Assembly: GCA_022570795.1 (NCBI GenBank)
Contig: JAKUDP010000002.1
Span: forward strand, 2,790,001 to 2,854,000
Direction: 5' to 3'
DNA length: 64,000 nucleotides
Source of the DNA: Sphaerulina vaccinii
Lineage: Eukaryota; Ascomycota; Dothideomycetes; Mycosphaerellales; Mycosphaerellaceae
Position numbers and translations under genes: made by a program. The notes under the pieces were generated by a model. It was given only the letters and a program-made list of their open reading frames with translations, was not told where the DNA came from and searched no databases. Below are positions 41,196 to 52,380 of this stretch, piece after piece. Within the stretch, counting starts at the first letter, position 1, and the number at the start of each line of letters is the position of its first letter.

Positions 41196-42802
41196 TCAAA
41201 GGCGCATCACCTTGCTGTATCCGATTGCAGCTTCAGCTTCAATCTCAACTAGGAATTCACTTCCAATGAGTCCAGCGACTACGAAAGTATTTGCTTGTCT
41301 GATGCCGGCACACTTCATCACCCACCCGTGAGCTATGCTGACTTCCTCGACATCTTCTTCACGCCGTATCATGATACGTGTCCTCGTGATATCAGACAAT
41401 CCTGCCCCTAGACTCTTCAGCGCACGCTCAATAATGTCCAGCGCAGCAACAGTCTGACTTCTGGCAGATGTTCCGCCTACCACTGGTATCGAAGAAACAG
41501 TAGAGTTCGCAGTAGTTCCAGACACTCGAATGACATTTCCAGTCCTCACAGCGCGACAATAGCCTGCTAGTGGCTCCCACGGACTGCCAGAAGAATACTC
41601 GATCCTTGCGTTACCTGCTACAGCTTCAGCAATTTTCGCATTCTGTTCGATGTTGAGATGGTGACTCAGATCTCCTGAAGCAGTCAAGAAAGGTGGCCTG
41701 CGGTACTCATCACCACAGTCGCCTGGGATATCGGTCAAACTCTCTTGAGCCTTCGCGATGAGCCTTCTGTCCTCCTCGTCCAGTATGAAGGAGAAAGCAG
41801 CCAGATTGCTCGCCGTGTACTTGTCCGACTGGTCATTGAGTCTCGATCCTACGATTACTGCAGCGACAGCAGGAAGATCAAGCACGTACCGCGTGGCCAC
41901 AGCAGCAATTGGTACACCGTGTTTCTGAGCAACTGTGCTCAAAGCTGTTAAGACAGTCTGGTAAGCATCCCAGCCACCAGCAGCCTTGATGAAGCGCAGA
42001 TACTTCCGCAGACTCCAGTTTAGTGACTCTTCTTCAATCGGCTCAGGCTTCCCAAGCCAGCGCTCAGATAGATAGCCACCGAGTAACGTTCCGTAAGCCA
42101 GAATTCTCACACCAGATTCCGTGCATACCGAAGTGAGTCTTCCGCGCTCTGCTCTTCGATCAACCACAGAGCAGGAGACTTGATTGGTGGCAATATCGAA
42201 ACCTGAATCAAGTAGTAGCTGGAGGTGTGCAGCATCGGTATTGGTGAGGCCGAGATGACCAAATTTGCCCTGCTTTCGTACTTTTTGCAAATGAGTAAGA
42301 TTATGCAGATATGAGTCGTCCGTATAGTCCCATGCATGATACTGCATCAGAGCAATTTGATCCTGGCCCATTCTAGACAGAGCTAAGTCGACGGCGTTGG
42401 AGGCCTGCTCGAAAGACTTGATCCCATTCTCGGCTGGACACCATTTGGTGAATGCTGTTATTTTCTGTGACGAGACTTTGTGGTGATGGCCGATGATGAG
42501 TTCTGCATCTCCGTAGTGATCTGCCATGTCGAAAGTAGTCAAGCCGGCAGATGCACTATCGAGAGATCAGTGAGTGGAGATCAACTTGTGTGAGAAAGAG
42601 CTTACAGCGAGTCCATAGCTTTGGCTGCGACATCGTAATCAACCGTCTCATCATGACCTCCTGCGAGCCTGTCGATGTTAGCATAGCCTGCCGAGTCTAA
42701 CCGTGAATGATCATACTGCCATAAACCTGATATCATGCGAGGGATCTCGAAAGTCCCGCCGATCAGGGTCGTTTCTAGGCTTGACATCAGTATAGTAGAC
42801 AT
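41196..42802 (-). CDS. Aldo-keto reductase fused to a RidA/YjgF domain
   Basis: Two exons (42802-42606 and 42555-41196, GTAAGC donor, GATAG acceptor) give 518 residues. Residues 1-340 form an aldo-keto reductase barrel with the expected tetrad positions: D and Y in TTFDMADHYGDAE, K in ITAFTKWCP and H in LMQYHAWDY; NADPH would be the cofactor. Residues 370-518 are a RidA/YjgF fold (GYCRAVRTGNVIRVSGTTA, then DIIERALKSLGAGLSDITRTRIMI, then EFLVEIEAEAAIG). RidA proteins hydrolyse reactive enamines and imines. The fusion implies that one product passes through both sites. It sits 252 bp from the amidohydrolase gene, same strand. Confidence 0.88.
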
Positions 42803-43054
42803 TTCGTGGTGTGGGCAAAGCGAATGTGATAGTTTGCGTGTCTTTGTACTGATGATCAGCGATATGAGCACGAAGTTACCCCAGCGAACGGTCTCGCGAC
42901 TCGGCCCGATGTACCTGCCCGCGGGGAGCTTAGAGCTCCAGTGTCTTCGGAAGCGGTGCATTTCTTCCGATGAATACATGAAGAAAGACCATTGGACATC
43001 TAGCTGTTCACAGATCCGAAGTCGATTGGAATGATAGCAAGTCATCATGCTAAG

Positions 43055-44434
43055 CTACCACGGGCCCTTCACCACGTCCACCGGAAGGCATTCCAAGTAA
43101 CTAGCAGCGACTCGGCCTTGCTTCATGACTACCAAGATGTTCTCGCGATTATCCAGGATCCTGATGTCGTCAAGTGGATTTTCCTTGAGTACAAGTAGAT
43201 CTGCAAACAAACCTTTTGCAATCTGCCCGATCTCGTTCTCCATTCTCATCATCTTCGCAGCATTGACCGTAGCACTCCGAAGAATGCTCAGATTAGACAA
43301 CACTTGCGCTCTAACGCTGAATTCGTTTGTCTGGAATCGTTGCATGCCAGCCATCAGATCAGAGCCGAAGCAGATTGTAACACCGGCATCTTCTGCGATC
43401 CTTAGTGCTTCGAGACCAGACTTCATCACTGCTTGGTTTTTGATGGTGGAGCTCCCATTGATGTACTGGTTAAAGGGCGCTCTCATCAACGTGTTGTAGG
43501 TCACCAACGTAGGAGTCAGATAGACATTCTTCTCGGCCATATACTCTGCTGTTTCCCTGTCGAGGAAGTTTCCATGCTCGATACCAAGAGCTCCACAGTC
43601 CACTGCATGCCGAATTGCCCGCGAAGAATACGCATGAGCAGTAACATAAGTGTCGAACGACTCAGCTGTTTCCACGATTGCACGAAATTCACTTGGTAGA
43701 AATTGAGCACGACCGAGATTGTTGAGCCTGCTGGACACTCCACCACCTGCCATGACTTTGATGAAGTCTGCACCTTTTCTCATCTCGTCTCGCACGCAGA
43801 CGATGCAATCGTCGACTCCGTCGCATAGTCGACTGATGCCTGCCTTATGCCCAGCACAGCATTTCGTGGTAGGATCATCGTCTTCGTGAGCAGCACGTTG
43901 GTCTCCGTGGCCACCTGTTTGCGAGAGCGCATGACCAGCTATGATCAGTCGTGGGCCTGGAATGAGCCATTCTGCTATCGCGTCTTTGAGGGCTGCATCG
44001 GCTCCGCCACAATCTCGTGCTGTGGTGAATCCTCGTGCAAGCATCTCTCGCACCAGGAAGGTGGTTCTGTAGTTGTTCATGGACTGTGAGTTGTTCCTGT
44101 ATGTGCCTTTCAGGCCGACTTCGCCCGGAGTTGCTGTGACATGGACATGCGCATCTATCAAGCCTGGGCAAAGATATAGCCCTTGCAAGTCGATAACCTT
44201 TGCGCTCTCTTCCAGTAGGGAAGTCTCGTGGCCATCATCGGGGAAGATGTCCGCCACGAAGCCATCGGTCAAAAGTACACTTGCACCATCAATCAATTTG
44301 CCCTCCAGTGGGTCGACAATCTTTGCGTTGACCAACAGATATGAAATGTGTGCAGGAAGAAGCCATGGCTTGTCCAAGTATTCCACTTGCTTCGTGTCTT
44401 CGGACCTCGCTGGTGACAGATTCGACCTCATCAT
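43055..44434 (-). CDS. Metal-dependent amidohydrolase (prolidase/imidazolonepropionase-like)
   Basis: I choose the ATG at 44434 (MMRSNLSP), giving 459 residues. The amidohydrolase signature is complete: LCPGLIDAHVHV (HxH), GADFIKVMAGGG (Lys that can be carboxylated), YVTAHAYSS (His), ALGIEHGNFLD (His) and VTICFGSDLMAG (Asp). This subgroup covers Xaa-Pro dipeptidase-like, imidazolonepropionase-like and carboxypeptidase-like hydrolases of cyclic or peptide-like amides. It shares a 279-bp promoter with the divergent transporter gene. No signal peptide, so the substrate is met inside the cell. Confidence 0.88.
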   Translation of the reverse strand: MMRSNLSPARSEDTKQVEYLDKPWLLPAHISYLLVNAKIVDPLEGKLIDGASVLLTDGFVADIFPDDGHETSLLEESAKVIDLQGLYLCPGLIDAHVHVTATPGEVGLKGTYRNNSQSMNNYRTTFLVREMLARGFTTARDCGGADAALKDAIAEWLIPGPRLIIAGHALSQTGGHGDQRAAHEDDDPTTKCCAGHKAGISRLCDGVDDCIVCVRDEMRKGADFIKVMAGGGVSSRLNNLGRAQFLPSEFRAIVETAESFDTYVTAHAYSSRAIRHAVDCGALGIEHGNFLDRETAEYMAEKNVYLTPTLVTYNTLMRAPFNQYINGSSTIKNQAVMKSGLEALRIAEDAGVTICFGSDLMAGMQRFQTNEFSVRAQVLSNLSILRSATVNAAKMMRMENEIGQIAKGLFADLLVLKENPLDDIRILDNRENILVVMKQGRVAASYLECLPVDVVKGPW

Positions 44435-44713
44435 GGAACCTTTTGCGTTCCTGAGGCTGTGGCTGGACCAACAATAACCTGCAGTACTTGCGTTGTGTTG
44501 ATCTCGTCGCCTAGGAAGTCTCGGGTACACGCACTCGACTGTAGATTGCTGGGCACATTGTCAGTGGGCACCTCGAGTACATGGTCCCGAAGATATAGCG
44601 CGTATCGGAGCTGGCTTCGATCATATCTGGGGCTGACTAATGACCAGAATATGAACACATCCATGTCGCGATAGTCACTTCTTTCTCTCAGCAACGGACA
44701 GCCATTTTGAACG
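44435..44713. promoter_or_regulatory. Divergent promoter of the amidohydrolase and transporter genes
   Basis: This 279-bp region separates two start codons facing apart. It holds a CCG-N16-CGG pair (44587-44608), an everted half-site arrangement of the kind Zn2Cys6 regulators can bind. Single CGG triplets are common, so the site alone is weak; the position next to a Zn2Cys6 gene makes it worth noting. Confidence 0.4.
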
Positions 44714-46226
44714 ATGTCGAAGACCGCAGACCAGGACGTGCCAGTTAGCATTACAAGCATAGCTTCACATGGCGAAGTCATCGAGATTGACGCCGATCTG
44801 GAGAAGAGAGTCGTTCGTAAGATCGATTGTGTGGTCCTCCCTCTGATGTGTCTGGTCTACTTCTTCCAGTGTATGCACAGCTACAATGTGATGCAAGTTG
44901 TACTTCGCTGACGATGCTCCAGATCTCGACAAACAAAGCGTGGGCTATGCAGCCGTGTTCAACTTGGCGAAGGACCTGAACATGTCTGCGGACGAGTACT
45001 CTTGGGTATTGAGCCTGTTCTATTTCGGCCAGTTCGCTGCTGAGTACTTCTCCATCTACTTGATGTCGCGACTGCCGATCACCAAGTTCGTGGGACTGTT
45101 CATTGTACTCTGGGGCATCATCGCGGGTTGTCTTGCGGCACCAAACAACTTCGCTGGATTCGGTACAGTTCGCTTCCTGCTTGGGTTCGCAGAAGGAGGA
45201 ATCGCTCCAGCGTTTGTCATAATCACCAGCACATGGCACAAACGATCTGAGCATGGGTTCCGAGTGGCAACCTGGGTGTCATTCAATGGCGTGGCACAAA
45301 TCGTGGGCGCGTTGATGATGTATGGTATCGGGCTTGCTGACAACCTGGCGTTGGCTAACTGGCGCGTTATGTTCCTCATCTGCGGAGGAGGCACTGTCGC
45401 CACTGGACTCCTGTTCATCTTCCTAATGCCACATGGTCCCGAGACCGCCTGGTTTCTGAACGACATCGAACGAGAGACGGCAGTACTCAGGCTGGAGAAA
45501 GACAGCATGTCAAAGGACAGGACAGACTTCAATATGTCCCAGCTCGTGGAGGCTCTGCGAGATCCTAAGACATACGCATATCTACTCATGGGATTCTTCG
45601 GCACAATGGTCAGTCCTGTGCTCAAGTTCGCGTCGCTCGTGATCAGTGGGTTCGGCTGGTCCAAATTCAACACAATGTTAGTGGGATTACCAGCAGGAGT
45701 CCTCCAGATTATATTCATCTGGATTCCAGTCATCGGCATGAAAACCACTCGGATCCCGCGTTCCCATTGGGGCATGGCCATCACCATTGTTCCACTGATC
45801 GGCAATATTGGCATTATGACGATTCCGCTCTCCAGCAAATGGGGAGTCGTGGTGTTCACCTGGCTAGCCACTCTAATTTCGCCCGTGTCGGTGATCATCT
45901 TCAGCCTCATGGCCTCGAATGTGAAGGGCAACACGAAGAAGTCAGCGGTGACAAACATGTTCTTTGTGATTTACGCAGCAGCAGCAATTGCCGCGCCGCA
46001 GCTCTGGAACGCCAATGAGTCTCCGCGGTATAGGAAAGGCATCATTACGGATATCGTATGCCTGGCAGGCCTGGAGGTTGTTTTCTTGCTGTTCGGGCTG
46101 GGTGTTACTCGCGAGAATAAGAAGAGGGAATCAGAGTGTGCAAGTGGCGGGAGCCAAGAGACGAGGACCTTGGGCGATGTCGACTTGACGGACAAGCAGG
46201 ATCGGTCCTTCAGATATACAGCTTAG
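44714..46226 (+). CDS. MFS transporter, anion:cation symporter (Dal5/Tna1) type
   Basis: Two exons (44714-44870 and 44923-46226) join FFQ to YLDKQSVGYAAVF, the highly conserved first-helix exit of the fungal ACS family, giving 486 residues. The remainder has the expected 12 helices, with FGTVRFLLGFAEGGIAPAF between. Known members import allantoate, nicotinate, pantothenate, biotin and other organic anions. It is divergent from the amidohydrolase, which suggests it brings in that enzyme's substrate. Confidence 0.88.
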
Positions 46227-46526
46227 AAACCAGACGGTGACCGATGTGGTTATTATTGGTTCTCCCGATGTCGATGTCACTCTGGAAGTCAGTTCTGTTG
46301 GTGAACGTGTGATTTGTTTACGCCAAGCGCTTACTAAGACAAATCGAGCCCACTCCTTCTCCTTCCTCGCCTACACTTCAGCCGTGGTATCGCCGGCATG
46401 GCGATGTCTGAGGCAGCCGATCATCTTCAGATGGCTTATCAACGCTATCAAGGCCATACAAATGGCCAGCCCACAGTCTCTCAGCATCGACATATGCTGA
46501 TGAGCCACATATGCTGATGAGCCACC
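46227..46526. other. Upstream region of the Zn2Cys6 regulator
   Basis: A 300-bp gap between the transporter stop and the regulator ATG. Its right end carries a duplicated 17-bp word immediately before the start. Confidence 0.4.
46491..46525. repeat. 17-bp direct repeat abutting the regulator start codon
   Basis: CATATGCTGATGAGCCAC occurs at 46491-46508 and again at 46508-46525, ending one base before the ATG at 46527. Each copy contains ATG-TGA, so leader translation would meet very short upstream frames. Confidence 0.8.
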
Positions 46527-48652
46527 ATGGAGGCCAGACCCAGAGCAGGTCGGCGAAAAAGAGCTACTGTGCCAGCTGATCTTCGAAAACGAGTCAGCAA
46601 GGCGTATGTGTACTCAGAGCACAGCATTGAACACGCTGACTACGATACAGATGCGATTTGTGCCGACGTTCGAAGCTCAAGTGCTCTGGCGAGACTGGCG
46701 GGGAGCGATGCAAGAGATGTATACGCATCGGACAGCTCTGCCATTACTCTGAGGAAGCAAAGAGTTTAACCTCGTCTCCTTCCAAGCTAGTGAACGCAGC
46801 ATTGAGTACTGTGGCAGAACCAGAGCACAACAGCATCACGATAGATCACGGTTTCAGTGGCAAGGATGGAGTCACTGTCCACAGTCAAGGCAAAACTCGT
46901 GAGAAAGCATGCAGAGCACATCTCCGACCTCCTCACTAACTCAGTTCGTCTAGACTTTGAAAGTGGTTCTGGTCATTACGCCTTCTTTGACAGTGTCTGC
47001 GAGGCTGTCTCCGACCAGAAGGCCACGGAAAGCTATGGACATCTCAGCACCAGTCCTGGCATTTCATCAAGCCCCAATCAGGACAGGAATGTCATCCTGG
47101 CAGCTCTTCCTCCACGTGAGGTCATTGACTTCCTCGCCTCGACCTTCTTCCGATACGCCCAAGCAAAGTTCTTCTACGTTCACGAAGAGATCTTCGCACG
47201 CCAACTGAAGGACTTCTATGTCGCGATTCACGATGGGCTTCGGGCTCACTCCACAAGAAATGCAGAATTTACATGCCCTCTATTCATGATTCTGGCAATC
47301 GGAAGCCAGTTCGCCGATCTGGGAGCAGAGGACGATGATAACCTAGTCGCGTCAGACTTGGAGGATGTAGTCCAGCCAAACCCCGGATGGCGTTTCTACG
47401 AAGTCTCCAAACGAATGCTACCAGATGTGATATCATCTACATCCATGACAAGCATTCAAGCGTGCGCTCTGCAAGGCACCTTTCTCTTCAGCACGAATGC
47501 GAGGGACGTATGCTACAATATGCTGGGCTGGCCCTCCGGATGGCTATCACCATGGGCATGCACAGATCTGTCGTCGACCAGAATCTCCACTCACACATCC
47601 GAGAACTTCGAAATAGGTTGTGGTGGACTGTATACACTGCAGAACGTCTATTCGGCATCGAGATGGGACGACCATTAGCCATTGACGATTCTGAAATCGA
47701 TACACCATTTCCTGTCGACCTCCCAGCTCTTCGAGTTCCGGGCACGTCTGCAAACTTCGAGAACCAGATTGCATTTGCTAAGCTGTGTCAAATCATGGGT
47801 GAAGTTGTCCGCGTCGTTTATCCTGCTTCGAAGTCACAAGATCAGACCGGTGTGGTGGAACTATGTCCTCGCAAGTTTGACCACCTTAACGAACAGCTCA
47901 ATGCTTGGAGACTGGCACTTCCTGCTCACCTCAACCTACACAGCAACTCTTCCAGAGCTGTGGCACATATCCATTTGACATACGAACAGGCCCGGATTCT
48001 GTTGACCAGGAAATGTCTGCATAGTGCGACAACCCTCAACAACGGGTTGCAAAACCCGGCTATCACTCAATTTCTCTCGACGAACGCAGAACTCTGTCTA
48101 ACCGCAGCCAGACGTACCATCGAGATCATGGACAATCTTCACAAGCGCTCGCTGATCTGCAAATTCTCGTTCCACGACTTTCTCTACTGCAGCACGGCGT
48201 TGCATGTTCTGTTACTTGGTGATAAATGGAAGCCCCAAACTCCAGATACCATGAATATGATCACTATCGGACTATACCTCCTATCGGTTCTGGCCAAGGG
48301 AAGTGAGGCAGCCAGAGCATCTCTACAGCGTCTTAAGGCCTGTCTGAGAGTGTATGGGGTCGATCACAATCATGACCACAACCCGAGTGCCGGACGATCA
48401 GCATGGCGGGAGTGGGTGGCTCAGTCTCAATCTCAACCTCAAATCGACGATAATGGTCACGCGTCTGATGACTTTCATCCGCACGAGACTTCGGAGCTGG
48501 TTCAGAGCAGCACAGAAAATCAGGACACGAATATTCCACTCCTGTTCGAGTTTGATCTCATGGATCATAATCTGGCTCGCACGCCAGATTGGGAGATCTT
48601 TGACCAATACATGTTCGGCTCTGCGAAAGATATGCAGAATCTGGTTCAATAA
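46527..48652 (+). CDS. Zn2Cys6 transcription factor with a one-base frame break
   Basis: Exon 1 is 46527-46603, exon 2 is 46651-46898 and exon 3 starts at 46945. The zinc cluster is split by intron 1: A|CDLCRRSKLKC then GERCKRCIRIGQLC (Cx2Cx6Cx9Cx2Cx6C), preceded by a basic arm. Exon 3 carries the fungal-specific regulatory domain: FFYVHEEIFARQLKDFYVA, then LALRMAITMGMHRSV and RLWWTVYTAERLFGIEMGRPLAI. Between NMLG (about 47527) and LALRM the frame shifts as if one base were missing; with it restored the protein would be about 677 residues. The gene lies between two transporters and probably controls the cluster. Confidence 0.82.
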
Positions 48653-48707
48653 CTGAACATGTAGCTTGGTCGAAGCTGCGGACTGGCTGAATTCGTTTGG
48701 CTTCTTC

Positions 48708-50428
48708 CTACACATGCTCCTTCCGATACACGTCGTCCTCTTTCTCCTTCTCGAGATCCAGGCCTGTTTCTCCGTCTGAGACTCCATTCTCAATGTTCGC
48801 AGCTCTTGTCTCAAAAGCATTCGATGACACCTTCGAGGACTTCCAAGCCGGGATCTTCGAGTCAAACAATATATCAATCTCTTCCAAGGTCTTCCTAGCG
48901 GTCTCAGGGTACGTGAAGAAGATGTGGAAAGTCATCACAAAGCAGAAGATGCCAAAGATGATGTAAGTCTTCCAAGTAATGTTCTTGAACGCCGGAGGAA
49001 GGAAATATGCGAGTGCAAAGTTGAAGGCCCTGCAGTCACAGTCAGTATCCGTTGGATATCAAGAACAAGCGTTAAGGTCATACCAATTTGTCGCAGCCGA
49101 CAACCCAACACCCTTCGCGCGGTACTTGAGCGGGAAGACTTCTGAGCAATATATCCAGCCAGTGGGAGCCCACGTCAGGCCATAGATTCCGGTAAAGATG
49201 TAGCTGAGCGCGATCACTGCTTTGCCTGGTGTAGGATCGAGTTCGAGACGAAGGTTTTCATTGCCGAACACTGAGGGCACTGATCTTCCATATGTCGCCA
49301 TGACACCCGCTGTGGTGAAGTGGAGGATCATACATGTTACGGCGCCACCGAGAAGAAGCGTTCGGCGGCCGACTCGATCGATGAAGGGGAGCATGATGCC
49401 GGTCGTCACTAAGAAGATGACGTATTGGATGGCTGAGGAGTAGAGGTTCGTGTTTCCTGATTTATGTGAGTAACATGACTGTGCTGATAGAGGGACTGAG
49501 CTTACCAGAGAGGCCTGCCATTTGAAAGATGTACACAACGTAGTACATGGCAACATTCCCACCAAGTAGCTGCTGCCACATCTGTACTGATGTTCCAGCT
49601 AAGGTTCTCTTCCAGATCTTCGGTCCGAACAGGTTCAAGAAGCCCACGCCTGCGGCCTGAGCTGCAATGCGTTGAGCTTCTTGCACCTCCTCATACTCCG
49701 CTAGCACAACAGGATGCGTCCGGTCTCCTTTGCCATGCAGATCGGCAAGCACTCTAATGCATTCTTCCCATCGCTCGTTCGCAGCCAACCATCTTGGCGA
49801 CTCTGGAAAGCAGAACAGTGCAAAAAAGAGCACGATGGCCGGAATGCCCTGCACTCCCCAGGCGACGCGAAAAGCAGCAGGGCCGGACACTGTTTGTGCG
49901 CAACCATAGCAGATCAAATACATGATCAGTATGCCCCACTCGATTGCCCATTGCTGAATTCCAACGATTCGTCCTCTGATGGCGGAAGGTGACAGCTCAG
50001 CGAGATATACGCAGACCTGAGAAGAGCAGATTCCGATAGCAAGTCCAGCAACGATCCTGCCGCCGATGAGCTGTCCAACGTTTTGCGAAGAGCAGATGAT
50101 CGCGGAACCAATCACGAAGATGATGCAAGCGATCTGTAGAGCGATCTTGCGACCCAGCTTGTCGGCGACTGTGATGCATCAGTGCCGTCCACATTCATGA
50201 AGAGAGCTGAAGTGACTCACGAAATCCAGCAGCAATAGCACCTATCAGGGAGCCTCCACTCATAGAAGCAGTGATGCCACCTTGAAGATCTGAACTCGGG
50301 TTATTGAAGTATGTGGTATACTGCTCAGTCCCTATCCACGCGGACATCGAACTGATGTCGAAGCCGAAGAGAGCACCGCCAATGGTGCCAAAGGCAGCCA
50401 GCACATAAATGTTGCTGAAGCGATACAT
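48708..50428 (-). CDS. Sugar-type MFS transporter (hexose/quinate permease family)
   Basis: Four exons (50428-50221, 50168-49506, 49456-49084, 49029-48708) give 521 residues with all junctions in frame. Family motifs: GTIGGALFGFDISSMSAWIG (helix 1), ADKLGRK, GRIVAGLAIGICSSQVCVYLAELSP, PESPRWL, QQLLGGNVAMYYVVYIF and PETARKTLEEID. Such carriers import hexoses, quinate, inositol or related polyols. It converges on the regulator with only 55 bp between the stop codons, so antisense read-through is likely. The tail is highly charged. Confidence 0.88.
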
Positions 50429-51486
50429 TTTCGCGAGTATTGCAGGAGGAGTTGCATTGGCTCACGAACAAGAGTGCAAGTCCAACGATCACATATATAA
50501 AGTCAACATTGTGCATCACCTTTGAGGCTCTTTAACCAGCATCACGCTAGATGAGTGCTGCATAGCCGTGCTGCTGCTGTGCGTAGGTGGCACTGGAGTT
50601 CGGCACGTACAAGCCATCATGTTTGCAGAGCCCGGATAAAGGCATACGATGAGGTTGCGTAGATATGTCAATCCCCGTGGGCTTAATTTACCGTCGGTTC
50701 TGTCGGCATCTGGTTGGAGGCGTGGTTGTTTGTCGATTGGTGGAAGAATAGGAAAGAAAGTGGACCTGGAGGATCGCAAGTGCACAGAGCTTGGCATTGT
50801 CTGCCTTGTCGCCTTAACGTCAAACTCTTGGCCTCCTCTTTGGTCTGACTCCTTCGTCTAAACTTCATCTCATCTTTCTTTTGATGACAAGAAAAAGTTG
50901 TCACATCTCTGTCGGTCATCTCCTCGCACTCTTACCTTCAGACAAGACTTGGATAGAGTACTGCAAAGTCGTCGTGACACAGGATGAACTACAACGAGTC
51001 ATCGACTTAGCAAGCAGGCTGTGCCTCTGACAGCTTGTAGCCTTGTCAGTACTGATTCATCGTCGCTGTGTAAGGGCTCAAGCAGGTAAGCTTTCCGGCA
51101 CGGTTTATGCCATACTTTGGTTCAGAAAGACCGTTCAGCCTCTACATACACCTGGTAATACTAAAACTCATTCTCTGCGTCGGCTGACATGCCAGTATGA
51201 TCTGGTGTATACATGGGCAAGAAGCCTAACAATACGCCATACCATTAAGAGTAGGAGACAGCTTCAAGAACCTGGCACAAGTCCTATTCGGCATGAAATC
51301 TGCATCGAATGGGGCGCCAGTTGTCATCAGAGGTTTCCACGTGGAAGGTCCACTCGCTGAAGCTTTCACAACGTATCACTTTCTTCCTTCCCACATATCC
51401 AGATTTTGAGTCATTCCATCTTCATCCAAGGACTCCCAGTACTACCACAGGCGACCAAGCTTAAACCACGAACGATATCTTCAAAC
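50429..51486. other. Intergenic region
   Basis: Upstream of the sugar transporter and of the next F-box-like gene. Open frames up to 105 codons lack domains. Confidence 0.4.
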
Positions 51487-52017
51487 ATGGTCAGCTCCGA
51501 CGACACTCTCGAACTACGCAGAAGACTCGAGACCAAGCTCCCAGCTGAGCTATACAACATTATCTACGACCTCACTTTCACAGCCGATCCCACGATCCGT
51601 CTCTTTGGGTGTACAAGCAAATGTCCATCGGTGGCAAACGGGTCTGCGATTGCTGCGAACCTGGCGTCTTGTTACAAGCACGTCCTAGTTCACAAACGTC
51701 TACCGCATCTTATGCACGTGGATCGTAATAGTCGCCGTGAGTTCGCAGCTAGCTTCTTCGAAGGAACGTATTTCGTGGTGCTTGGTGTCTGTGGCTGTTC
51801 GCGATTGAGGAGGTGGATGAACGTAAAGCATTTGAAACAGATAAAGGAGCTGAGAGTATTGCATAGCAGTGGGAAGGCCATAGACCCAAAACACCAAGAG
51901 GAGGTGTTGGGATATGTATGTGACTGGTTTGGAGATGTGATCAAGAAAGCAGTTGTGTTCCCTGCCAAGGACAAATCGAGTACTGGAGAGGCAACATCCG
52001 TGGTCTGTGCATGCTGA
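51487..52017 (+). CDS. Small F-box-like hypothetical protein
   Basis: The ATG at 51487 (MVSSDDTLELRRRL) gives 176 residues. ETKLPAELYNIIYDLTF resembles the first helices of the F-box-like domains common in plant-associated Dothideomycetes. HLMHVDRNSRREFAASFFEGTYF is the usual following segment. Intronless and lineage-specific in character. The function of this large family is unknown. Confidence 0.6.
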   Translation: MVSSDDTLELRRRLETKLPAELYNIIYDLTFTADPTIRLFGCTSKCPSVANGSAIAANLASCYKHVLVHKRLPHLMHVDRNSRREFAASFFEGTYFVVLGVCGCSRLRRWMNVKHLKQIKELRVLHSSGKAIDPKHQEEVLGYVCDWFGDVIKKAVVFPAKDKSSTGEATSVVCAC

Positions 52018-52380
52018 TGAGATACTCGCTGTTGCATCATCTGGAGTCTGTAAGAAAGTGACAAGCAGACTAGGTCCACCTCGTATAAGCTCGCCAACTC
52101 ACGCTTTGCGACAACGGCGATGATACCTCGGACACTTATTCAATCGAGAGCCCGGAAGCTGCAATCTTTTTGCTCAATAGCAAAAGCACAGGTCACTCTG
52201 CGAAGACTTCACGGCCTACGAGGCTGGCTGTCAAGCATTGCTCGAATTTGGACTATGGCTCAGGGGTTACGAACTCCTTCGTACTGCAGCATGAGCAGGA
52301 TTCTGGTGACGTAGCCTCCGATTATTCAACACTGTAGTCATTTTCCAGTCCATCTCTATTGCAGTCGCTCACACTCCACC
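52018..52380. other. Intergenic region
   Basis: No feature beyond flanks of the neighbouring genes. Confidence 0.4.

Noticed and set aside
45056..45958. Minus-strand open frame of 300 codons
   Set aside because: Exact antisense of the ACS transporter; the Pro/Met/Thr-rich translation is a codon shadow.
41196..50428. Interpretation as a polyketide or peptide biosynthetic cluster
   Set aside because: No PKS, NRPS, terpene or DMATS backbone gene is present; the genes fit breakdown or detoxification better.
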